Positions 54,523 through 62,166 of a stretch of DNA of 64,000 nucleotides are shown in pieces (within the stretch, counting starts at the first letter, position 1; each line of letters starts with the position of its first letter). Origin of the DNA: an uncultured Bacteroidia bacterium (GTDB taxonomy: Bacteria; Bacteroidota; Bacteroidia; Bacteroidales; F082); NCBI GenBank assembly GCA_902769875.1, contig CACXQV010000003.1, positions 1 to 64,000 on the forward strand, given 5' to 3'. A model generated the notes under the pieces. That model saw only the letters and a program-made list of their open reading frames with translations. It made no database searches and was not told the origin of the DNA. The position numbers were made by a program, and so were the translations under genes.

Positions 54523-56493
54523 ATGAAAAAGACATTACTATTGCTGGCCTTCTTCCCGTTGTCGTCAGGCTTGGTTGCCCAACGGCCTGCCACACGGGCT
54601 TTCGTCGATGAAGAAGGCATCATCAAAACAGAAAGTGTGGTCACCCAACTGCCCCCAGCAGCCCGCGACGGGCTCACACCCATGCCGGGCTTTCCTCTAA
54701 GTTTCGGCTCCAACACCACCTACAAGCCGATGCGCGGCTTGGCCTTGGCCGACCTCAACAACGACGGCGCCGACGAAATCATCCTCTGCCACAACGAGGA
54801 AATCAACGTCATCGACGGGCAGGGCAACGTGCTCTGGACCCAGCCTTTGGTCGGCGGAATGGCCCAATATCCCGCTGCCGTCGGCGACATTGACGGCGAC
54901 GGCGCCCCCGAAATCGTGGTGCTCACCGCTTACGGCAACGCCCGTGGCGGCATCAACGTATTCGATGCCACAGGTGCAACCCTGATTTCAGAAGTCACCA
55001 ACAACAACCCGCTCATCTGCGCCCCCGTCCTTGCCGACATCAACAACGACGGCGAACAGGAAATCATCTTCTGCGGTCGTGGCAAAGCGTCGGCAAGCAT
55101 CGCGGCCGGTGTGCATGTGTGGAACCTGCAAGGCGAAGAGTTGCCCGGCTTCCCATACGAATTGCCTTCAACGCCCGCTTTCACCCCAACGGCAGCCGAC
55201 CTCGACGGCGACGGCTTTCTCGAACTTTTCATCGCCACCACCTCTACACTCCACTGCCTCAACCACAACGGCGAGATGCTTTACACGGTTGACGGAGAGG
55301 AGGCTTACAAATACTCTTACCAGTCGCCCTTGGTCGTCGATTTCGTGGGCGACGGCAATTGGAGCCTCGTGGGCGCGTGCCACGGCGACAATCCGAACCA
55401 CTATGTGCGCAATGCCCACACAGGCGAATACCGCGAAGGCTGGCCAAAACCCGTCAGCTCTTGGACCTACTCCGCCCCGACGGCGGTCAAAAACGGCGAC
55501 GAATACGCCATTTTCATGGGCGTTTCAGGGGAAGGCAACGTGTTCTACCAATATGACACCGACGGCAACACGGCTCCCGGATTCCCGCTCAACCTGACTT
55601 CGGGCATCGAAGGCTTCGTTTCAGTGGCCGACATCGACGGCGACGGCGAGAACGAAATCATCACCGACTTCAACCTGATGGACGGCGGCGAAGGTTTCAT
55701 CCGCGCTTGGGAGATGGACGGCACCGAGGTCACCGACGGCTTCCCGCTGCGCCCGCAAGGCCTCACCTACATGAACGGCGCCAACTTCGGCGACATCGAC
55801 GGCGACGGCATGCTGGAAATCGTCACCTTGACCTACATCCAGAACTTCTCCCCCGACGACCCGGTGTATGTGACCGCCTACGCCTTGAACCAACCTGTCA
55901 AAAACCTCGTTTTTGGCACCTACAAAGGCAGCAACGACCGCATAGGCTGGATTCGTGAAGAGGAAGCTCCCATGGTGAGTTGCAATCCCGTCAGGGATTT
56001 GGAAGCAGAATCAGGCGGTGATGTTTCCCAAGTGTATCTGCATTGGACCGAGCCTGAAGCCGGCTCGACGGGCAACCTGTTGGGCTATCGAATCCTCAAA
56101 AACGGGGAACTGCTGGCCGATTTGGTGGAAGTGACTGAGTATGTAGATGATGAAGTCGCTTTCTTCGAGACCTACGAATACGTTGTCATCGCTGTATACG
56201 ACGACAATTGCGAGTCGGCCTGTGCCCCCCTCACGGTAGAGGTGATTCCAGATGCCGTCGCGGAATGCGGCAAGGAAGCCAAAATCTATCCCAACCCGGC
56301 CAATGACATCATCCATTTGGAGGGAACAGACCTGCTCCAAGTGGAAGTGTTCAACATTGTCGGCCAAAGCGTGTTGCGCATCGGCGAAAACCTTGAGGCC
56401 ATCGACATCAGCCACCTGCAAAACGGCGTGTATTTCGTGCGCCTCAAAACCAATGATGAAGAAAAGACCGTTAAACTGGTGATTGAAAAGTAA
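54523..56493 (+). CDS. FG-GAP/VCBS repeat T9SS-secreted protein
   Basis: 656 residues. Signal peptide MKKTLLLLAFFPLSSGLVAQ. Six calcium-loop repeats of the type ADxNxDGxxEI: ADLNNDGADEI, GDIDGDGAPEI, ADINNDGEQEI, ADLDGDGFLEL, ADIDGDGENEI and GDIDGDGMLEI suggest a beta-propeller that binds Ca. A fibronectin III domain (about 485-575) and a T9SS tail (AKIYPNPANDIIHLEG, LQNGVYFVRLKT) follow. It is probably an extracellular binding protein; no catalytic motif is seen. Confidence 0.9.
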   Translation: MKKTLLLLAFFPLSSGLVAQRPATRAFVDEEGIIKTESVVTQLPPAARDGLTPMPGFPLSFGSNTTYKPMRGLALADLNNDGADEIILCHNEEINVIDGQGNVLWTQPLVGGMAQYPAAVGDIDGDGAPEIVVLTAYGNARGGINVFDATGATLISEVTNNNPLICAPVLADINNDGEQEIIFCGRGKASASIAAGVHVWNLQGEELPGFPYELPSTPAFTPTAADLDGDGFLELFIATTSTLHCLNHNGEMLYTVDGEEAYKYSYQSPLVVDFVGDGNWSLVGACHGDNPNHYVRNAHTGEYREGWPKPVSSWTYSAPTAVKNGDEYAIFMGVSGEGNVFYQYDTDGNTAPGFPLNLTSGIEGFVSVADIDGDGENEIITDFNLMDGGEGFIRAWEMDGTEVTDGFPLRPQGLTYMNGANFGDIDGDGMLEIVTLTYIQNFSPDDPVYVTAYALNQPVKNLVFGTYKGSNDRIGWIREEEAPMVSCNPVRDLEAESGGDVSQVYLHWTEPEAGSTGNLLGYRILKNGELLADLVEVTEYVDDEVAFFETYEYVVIAVYDDNCESACAPLTVEVIPDAVAECGKEAKIYPNPANDIIHLEGTDLLQVEVFNIVGQSVLRIGENLEAIDISHLQNGVYFVRLKTNDEEKTVKLVIEK

Positions 56494-56509
56494 AAGTCAC
56501 AAACAGCAG

Positions 56510-56535
56510 AAAAGTCCTGCGAATGCAGGACTTTT
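56510..56535 (+). terminator. Terminator of the FG-GAP gene
   Basis: 11-bp perfect stem AAAAGTCCTGC / GCAGGACTTTT (56510-56520 and 56525-56535), loop GAAT, followed by a T-rich run that merges with the next promoter. Confidence 0.85.
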
Positions 56536-56538
56536 CTT

Positions 56539-56546
56539 ATTTTTGC
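56539..56546 (+). promoter_or_regulatory. -7 box abutting the hemW start
   Basis: TATTTTTG ends only 3 bases before the hemW ATG (56550). If used, transcription would begin at or within the start codon, giving a leaderless mRNA. Confidence 0.4.
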
Positions 56547-56549
56547 GTC

Positions 56550-57764
56550 ATGGCAGGCATATACATCCATATTCCCTTTTGTAAGTCGAAATGCGGCTAT
56601 TGCGGGTTCTATTCGTTGCCTTCATTGAAGCTGAAAGACAGGTTTTTGGAGGCATTGAAGACAGAAATAGTGATGCGAAAAGACTACCTCCAGCACGAGC
56701 CTCATTGCGGGATTGACCCGCAATCCCCCGCGCTGGAGGGCAGCCATGGCCCGACCACCATCAACACCGTGTATTTCGGCGGCGGCACGCCTTCGCTGCT
56801 CGGCACGGACGAAATCGAAGGCTTAATGCAAGTCATCAAAGCGCATTATCCCGTCGCCGAAAACGCCGAAATCACCCTCGAAGCCAACCCCGACACATTG
56901 TCGCCCGATTACCTCCAAGCCTTGCGGGAAACGGGCATCAACCGCCTGAGCATCGGCATCCAGAGCTTCTTCGACAACGATTTGAAATATCTCAGCCGTC
57001 GCCACGATTCCGCTCACGCCCGGCTCAGCATCGAATGGGCCTTACAAGCAGGCTTCAACAACCTGAGCATCGACCTGATTTATGGTCTGCCCACCTCCAA
57101 CGCCGAGCAGTGGAACCGCAATTTGGACATCTTTTTCGAATACGACCTTCCCCACCTCTCAGCATACGCCCTCACGCTTGAGCCCAATGCCATCCTGACC
57201 AAGCAAATCGAACAAAGGAAGGCCTTGCCCGTCAACGAAGATGATGCGCTGCGCGATTATGAAATCCTTTGCCAACGCGCCAAAGAAAACGGCTATCTGC
57301 ACTATGAGATTTCCAACTTCTGCCGCTGTGGGATGCATTCCAAACACAACGCAAGCTATTGGTTCGGGACACCTTATCTTGGTTTGGGACCTTCGGCGCA
57401 TTCGTTTGATGGTGCTTCGAGGCAGTGGAATGTATCGAATGTGGAAGACTATTGCGATGCTTTGCTATCGCCCGGTAGGAACAGTGGGGCAAGCCCCACT
57501 GTCGGCAAAGCTCTGAAAGAGAAAGAATTGCTTTCTCCTGAACAGCAATACGACGAATACGTTATGCTGCGCCTGCGCACCCATTGGGGCATCGACCTGA
57601 AATGGCTGAAACGCGAGATGGGCGAGCGTTTTTCCAATTATTGCCAGCAACAAGCCCTGCCGCTCATCGCCCAAGGCCGCCTCACGCAAACACGGGAATT
57701 CCTCCACCTCACCGACCGACAGATGCTCTTCGCCGACGGCGTGGCAGAGGAATTGTTTTGGTAA
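56550..57764 (+). CDS. hemW: HemW-like radical SAM protein (heme chaperone family)
   Basis: 404 residues from ATG 56550 (MAGIYIHIPFCKSKCGYCGFYS); the radical-SAM CxxxCxxC is Cys11, Cys15, Cys18, and FGGGTPSLL follows. HemW proteins look like coproporphyrinogen dehydrogenase HemN but transfer heme. Family members are about 375-380 residues; here two segments are extra: HCGIDPQSPALEGSHG (around 51-66) and RNSGASPTVGKALKE (around 310), each encoded over a perfect inverted repeat. Catalytic motifs are unaffected. Confidence 0.92.
   Translation: MAGIYIHIPFCKSKCGYCGFYSLPSLKLKDRFLEALKTEIVMRKDYLQHEPHCGIDPQSPALEGSHGPTTINTVYFGGGTPSLLGTDEIEGLMQVIKAHYPVAENAEITLEANPDTLSPDYLQALRETGINRLSIGIQSFFDNDLKYLSRRHDSAHARLSIEWALQAGFNNLSIDLIYGLPTSNAEQWNRNLDIFFEYDLPHLSAYALTLEPNAILTKQIEQRKALPVNEDDALRDYEILCQRAKENGYLHYEISNFCRCGMHSKHNASYWFGTPYLGLGPSAHSFDGASRQWNVSNVEDYCDALLSPGRNSGASPTVGKALKEKELLSPEQQYDEYVMLRLRTHWGIDLKWLKREMGERFSNYCQQQALPLIAQGRLTQTREFLHLTDRQMLFADGVAEELFW
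56704..56724. repeat. In-frame palindrome in hemW (1)
   Basis: Arms ATTGCGGG (56704-56711) and CCCGCAAT (56717-56724), 5-base loop, encoding HCGIDPQS in a place where HemW relatives have no such peptide. Confidence 0.7.
57481..57502. repeat. In-frame palindrome in hemW (2)
   Basis: Arms ACAGTGGGGC (57481-57490) and GCCCCACTGT (57493-57502), 2-base loop, encoding NSGASPTV. Confidence 0.75.
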
Positions 57765-57773
57765 CCAACTGTA

Positions 57774-58421
57774 TCAGAAATAGATATGCGCCGAAACGAG
57801 GCAACTGTTCAAATCAAACACCAAGGAATTGCTTGAAAAGAACTTTTTGCCTTCGTCAAAATAATTCCGATGGGTATATTTCAGGCAGCCCACCCCAGCC
57901 CAAAGCGCGAAATGAGGCCCTACCCGATACTCAAATGCCAACAAGTTGGCATACAAAGAATAATCCCTGTAAGGATAATTCCAAGTTTTGGAATGTGTTT
58001 CCTCATGCGTGTACTTGCCAAAAGCAAACATCACACCAACTTCAGGTGCATAGTAGAACCTATCAGCAAGCCTCACATAATAAGACAGGCTTGGGCACAC
58101 ATAAAAGCTCGTGAACTTGTTGTACAGCCAATCATTGTCATACGCCAACTCCCTCGGATTCTTTCCATAGGAAACGCCCAAACATAGTTCCAAACGGAAA
58201 TTGTTTGCGGCAAACCAGCCAAAGCCCGCATCGAAACCCAAATAGGTATCGTAAGGCTCCTCCGTTGTGTTGGCAATGGAGCCATTGATATTATAAGTGT
58301 CTGACCTCACTTTCCCGAACGAGGCCGAAGCCGATGTGAGGACATACATTTCACCCTTGCTTTGCGCAAAGGCCGTGATGGTAAAGGCCACAAGGCCGAC
58401 AAGTAAAGCCAATTTTTTCAT
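57774..58421 (-). CDS. Outer-membrane beta-barrel protein
   Basis: 215 residues from ATG 58421. Signal peptide MKKLALLVGLVAFTITAFAQ, then alternating hydrophobic/polar strands ending in an aromatic residue (VFDLNSCLVSAHIYF), as in small OmpA/OmpW-like barrels. Motifs such as FGWFAANNFRLELCLG and VGPHFALWAGVGCLKY fit the PF13568-type Bacteroidetes barrels. Function unknown. Promoter -7 TATATTTG at 58452-58459 (minus). Converges with hemW, 9 bases between stops. Confidence 0.82.
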   Translation of the reverse strand: MKKLALLVGLVAFTITAFAQSKGEMYVLTSASASFGKVRSDTYNINGSIANTTEEPYDTYLGFDAGFGWFAANNFRLELCLGVSYGKNPRELAYDNDWLYNKFTSFYVCPSLSYYVRLADRFYYAPEVGVMFAFGKYTHEETHSKTWNYPYRDYSLYANLLAFEYRVGPHFALWAGVGCLKYTHRNYFDEGKKFFSSNSLVFDLNSCLVSAHIYF

Positions 58422-58451
58422 GACATTCGATTTTAGGGTTATTACTGCCTG

Positions 58452-58540
58452 CAAATATAGGCATTAATTGGATTTGTCGAACAATTCCTCAAAAAACCTC
58501 CCCGAATTTTCCGAACCTACCGTTTTCTTTCCTATTTTTG
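58452..58540. promoter_or_regulatory. Divergent promoters of the barrel and dipeptidase genes
   Basis: Minus strand -7 box TATATTTG (58452-58459), 31 bases before the barrel gene ATG. Plus strand -7 box TATTTTTG (58533-58540), about 95 bases before the C69 dipeptidase ATG. Confidence 0.5.
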
Positions 58541-58574
58541 AACTCACAAATTCCATACTAAGCAAGCCAAGGGC

Positions 58575-58592
58575 CCTGAGCTTGTCGAAGGG
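58575..58592. repeat. REP-like element in the dipeptidase leader
   Basis: CCTGAGCTTGTCGAAGGG, same family as the element at 52175-52222, lying in the transcribed leader 43 bases before the ATG. Confidence 0.6.
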
Positions 58593-58634
58593 CCGACCTT
58601 ATCGAATAAGACAAATCATCAAAACATAATCATT

Positions 58635-60284
58635 ATGCTCAAATTCAAAGCTTTACTCTTATCAGGTCTTTTGCTCATCGGCTTCAACGCCAAGGCACAA
58701 GACGAAAACGAGCGCCGTGTTGGCGCCAACTGCACTAGCATCATGGTGGGCAAGAAAGCCTCCACCGACGGCTCGGTCATCACCTCCCACACTTGCGATG
58801 GCCGCTACCGCACTTGGATGCGCTGGGAACCCGCCGCCGACCACAAAGTGGCCGAACCTGCCAAAGGCAAGAAGAAAAAAGGCCAAGCCGATGAAACCAT
58901 CGAGACGCACAAGGTCTACAAAGGCACAATGCACACCGAAGACACATTCGACAACCGTGGCCTCGAATTGGCCGGCGAAATCCCGCAGGTGGCGCACACC
59001 TACGCCTACCTCAACACAGCCTATCCCTGCCTCAACGAGAAACAATTGGCCATCGGCGAAACCACTTTTTCGGGTCCTGACACATTGGTCAACAACAAAG
59101 GCATGTTCATGATTGAGGAGTTGGAGCGCGTGGCCCTGATGCGCTGCGACAACGCCCGCGACGCCATACAACTCATCGGCCAGCTCGTCAAGGAATACGG
59201 CTACGGCGACGGCGGCGAGTGCATCACCATTGCCGACAAAAACGAGGTGTGGCAGATGGAAATCCTCGGCGAAGGCCCCGACAAGATTGGCGGCGTGTGG
59301 GCTGCCAAACGCATCCCCGACGACGAGGTAGGTGTCAGCGCCAACATCGCCCGCATCGGCAAACTGGAACGCGGAAGCAACGACTTCTACTGCTCCGACA
59401 ACTGCGAGGCAGTGGCCAAGAAATACGGCCTCTGGGACGGCAAGGGCGACTTCATTTTCTGGAAAGCCTTCCGTGCCTCTTACGGCGGCGGCAAGAACTA
59501 CAGCGACCGCGAGTTCTTCATCCTCAGCCAATTGGCACCTTCGTTGAACCTCAACCGCGATATGCCCGAACTGCCTTTCTCAGTGAAACCCGACGAGAAC
59601 GTCGACGTGCGCAAGGTGATGGAACTCTTCCGCAGCACCTACGAAGGCACCGACATGGACATGACACGCAACGTGAAGATGGTGAGCAAGAAACGCACCG
59701 ACGATGGCGTGGTTGAAGACACCATCATCAGCCCCGTCGCCAACCCTTGGGTGGGCAGCGCGATGATGAACACCATTAATTACCTCGCTCCCGGCACCAT
59801 CAACTTCCAGCGCACCGTGGCCGTGGCTTGGAGCAGCTATCATCACATCATCCAATGCCGTAGCTGGGTGCCCGACGAAATCGGCGCCATCTGCTGGATG
59901 GCCTGCGACAACCCGGGACAAAGCCCGCGCATCCCCATCTTCTCAGGCTCGACCACCTTGCCCGAAGGCTTCGACAAATGCGGCCAGCGGCGCTATCGCG
60001 ACGAAGCCTGGATTTGGCACTATCGCAAGGCCAACAAATTGGCCACCGTGCAATGGGGACGCACCAAGAAGACCTTGCTCGGCACCGCAAAACGTTTCGA
60101 AGACAAGGCCTTCGAAGAGATTCCCGCATTGGAAAAACGCGCTATGGCCTTGATTGACAAGGGCGAAGCAAAAGAAGCCACCACCCTCCTCAACCAATAC
60201 ACCACCGACTTTGCCGCATCCACACGCCAAGCCTGGAAAGAAATGGAAAACACCTTCTGGTATTGGTTCAGCATGGGTTTCTAA
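58635..60284 (+). CDS. C69-family dipeptidase
   Basis: 549 residues. Signal peptide MLKFKALLLSGLLLIGFNAKA, short propeptide, then the N-terminal nucleophile Cys33 in GANCTSIMVGKKASTDGSVI, the start of the mature Ntn-hydrolase (PepD/U34-C69). Other family segments: GDGGECITIADKNEVWQMEI and NIARIGKL. The C-terminal helix is rich in Lys/Glu. It hydrolyses dipeptides in the periplasm or outside, after autoprocessing at Cys33. A Lys-rich insert (PAKGKKKKGQADE, around 76-88) is unusual. Confidence 0.93.
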   Translation: MLKFKALLLSGLLLIGFNAKAQDENERRVGANCTSIMVGKKASTDGSVITSHTCDGRYRTWMRWEPAADHKVAEPAKGKKKKGQADETIETHKVYKGTMHTEDTFDNRGLELAGEIPQVAHTYAYLNTAYPCLNEKQLAIGETTFSGPDTLVNNKGMFMIEELERVALMRCDNARDAIQLIGQLVKEYGYGDGGECITIADKNEVWQMEILGEGPDKIGGVWAAKRIPDDEVGVSANIARIGKLERGSNDFYCSDNCEAVAKKYGLWDGKGDFIFWKAFRASYGGGKNYSDREFFILSQLAPSLNLNRDMPELPFSVKPDENVDVRKVMELFRSTYEGTDMDMTRNVKMVSKKRTDDGVVEDTIISPVANPWVGSAMMNTINYLAPGTINFQRTVAVAWSSYHHIIQCRSWVPDEIGAICWMACDNPGQSPRIPIFSGSTTLPEGFDKCGQRRYRDEAWIWHYRKANKLATVQWGRTKKTLLGTAKRFEDKAFEEIPALEKRAMALIDKGEAKEATTLLNQYTTDFAASTRQAWKEMENTFWYWFSMGF

Positions 60285-60304
60285 ACCACAATCAATCCCA
60301 CAAA

Positions 60305-60338
60305 AAAGCGAGGCAAACGATGATGTCCGCCTCGCTTT
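60305..60338. terminator. Bidirectional terminator between dipeptidase and BACON genes
   Basis: 10-bp perfect stem AAAGCGAGGC (60305-60314) / GCCTCGCTTT (60329-60338) between convergent genes, with T/A runs at both sides. Confidence 0.75.
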
Positions 60339-60358
60339 CGTTTTGCATGGAGCCAATC

Positions 60359-62017
60359 TTAGGGCTGTTGTTTCACCTCAATCACCACCATCTTGCCCGA
60401 TTCGGCCTTGATGGTGATGTAGCCCGTCCTCGGACGAGTCGACATCAAAGGAGCGACAACCACCGTGATGGTGCCGTTGCCGAAGCCCGAAGTCGGGGAA
60501 ACCGTCATCCAAGCCTCAGCCACCACCACCGACCAACCTTGGTTGGAAGTGACGTGTACGATATACTCGCCACCCTCGGCAGGAGCCGCAATACCCATAA
60601 TATCCGTTTCAAGCAAGTCGGGTTTGCCTTCTTGGACCACAACCAACTCACTCATCAGCTGGCCGTTGTGCATAGCCCTGATGTAGCCTATACGAGGTTC
60701 CTCGCTCGAATTGACATCAATCACAGCCGTGACATTGGCATCGCCGCTGCCCGACGAAGGCAACAGATAGGCAACCATTTCGGAGCCTTCCAAAGTCCAA
60801 GTGGTGTTGGCCGTCACTGCGATGGTACGGCTGGCGCCCGTGTAGGGAACCATCAACGTGTCAGGCGAAAGCGTCACTACAAGCTGTTCGCTTCCAGCGG
60901 CTTGCGTCACCGCGATTTCCTTTTCAATATCCCCGGAAACGACAACAACGAAGGCCGTCCTCGGCTCGACCAAGGCATTGGGCTCGGCAGTAAGGAGGAT
61001 GGTGGCATTGCCCGTTCCGATGGTTTCAGACAGCGAAAGCCAGCCGCTCGAAGCATCAGCCTTCCATTCGGTGTCGCAGCCGATGGCGATTTCTTTCTGG
61101 CCGCCTTCGCTGCCAAAACTGAGGCTCATAGGCGAAACCTCCAAGAAATGCGGGTCGATTGAGGCCTCTTGCACTATCGAGACCATAGCCGACGAACCCG
61201 TCAACGAAGTAAACGTGATGATAGCGTTACGCGCCTCGAAGTTGGGGTTCTCGCCCACCGTCACGGCCACAGTCATGTCGCCCGTGCCTTGGGTCTTGTC
61301 GAGCGTCACCCATTCTTCGCTTGCGGCAGCAGCCCATTCGCCTTCGCAAGCCACGTTCACCGTCTTGGTTTCGCCTTCACTGGCCATTTGCAGTTGTTCG
61401 GGAGCGACCGAAATGGCAATTTGCGGGCCAAGGCCCTGCGTGACCGTTAGCTTGGCATTCGTGACATCGTTGCCAAACGACAATTCCGCAGTGCGATCGG
61501 CCGAAAACTCGCCGCCCATGGCCATAACCAACAGCATGACATTCGCATTGCCCGTGCCACTGGTTTCCGACAGCATCACCCACGAAGGCACCTCAGTGAC
61601 CGTCCAGTGCATGTTGGACGTAATTTCCACAATGTATTCGCCGCCCATCTCCGAGCTTTGGATCGAGGTGGGGTTCACGGTGATGAAATCAGCGAAACCT
61701 TGCGTAATAGTCAACACAGCCGAATTATTTTTGGTTGTGGCCGTCACTTGGGCGGTACGGCTCTCCGTACTCGTGTTGGGCAATGCCGTAACGGTCAATG
61801 TGGCATTACCCGAACCCGACACCGGCGTAACAGTGACCCAATTCGCTGACGACGCGATGGTCCACTCGCCATTCGATTCAAGCCCGACCTCAAAGGTTTG
61901 GCCAACCGATTCCACTTCCTTCTCATTGAAGGCAAGCGAAACCTCAACAGACTTGCGGCAGCCCACCAAGGCCAAAGCAACGGCTGCAACAAACATAAAG
62001 CATTTCAGTTTTTTCAT
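60359..62017 (-). CDS. BACON-repeat lipoprotein
   Basis: 552 residues. Signal MKKLKCFMFVAAVALALVGC, lipobox LVGC, then six BACON-like beta-sandwich repeats of 80-90 residues (roughly 25-107, 110-197, 199-288, 292-373, 376-463 and 467-552), each with W(T/K)xxxxxxWVTVxPxSGxGNAxxxVxVxxN and ending in xRTxxVxVxxxxxxxxVxVTQ. BACON domains are thought to bind mucin or carbohydrate. It is anchored by its lipid, perhaps on the cell surface. No catalytic domain is attached. Confidence 0.9.
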   Translation of the reverse strand: MKKLKCFMFVAAVALALVGCRKSVEVSLAFNEKEVESVGQTFEVGLESNGEWTIASSANWVTVTPVSGSGNATLTVTALPNTSTESRTAQVTATTKNNSAVLTITQGFADFITVNPTSIQSSEMGGEYIVEITSNMHWTVTEVPSWVMLSETSGTGNANVMLLVMAMGGEFSADRTAELSFGNDVTNAKLTVTQGLGPQIAISVAPEQLQMASEGETKTVNVACEGEWAAAASEEWVTLDKTQGTGDMTVAVTVGENPNFEARNAIITFTSLTGSSAMVSIVQEASIDPHFLEVSPMSLSFGSEGGQKEIAIGCDTEWKADASSGWLSLSETIGTGNATILLTAEPNALVEPRTAFVVVVSGDIEKEIAVTQAAGSEQLVVTLSPDTLMVPYTGASRTIAVTANTTWTLEGSEMVAYLLPSSGSGDANVTAVIDVNSSEEPRIGYIRAMHNGQLMSELVVVQEGKPDLLETDIMGIAAPAEGGEYIVHVTSNQGWSVVVAEAWMTVSPTSGFGNGTITVVVAPLMSTRPRTGYITIKAESGKMVVIEVKQQP

Positions 62018-62101
62018 ATCAAAAAAATTGGTTTATCCTAAAACATAGTCTTTTGTGATAACGGACAAAATGCCCTTATAGTATGGAGCTTCCAAAAAAA
62101 G

Positions 62102-62123
62102 GGTGCGCCACGAATGACGCACC
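62102..62123 (-). terminator. Terminator of the PpiD-like gene
   Basis: Stem GGTGCG (62102-62107) / CGCACC (62118-62123), with seven T on the minus strand after it, 44 bases past the gene's stop. Confidence 0.75.
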
Positions 62124-62166
62124 TCACTAACAATGATGATATAACAAAACTTTAAGCGATTTCGGA

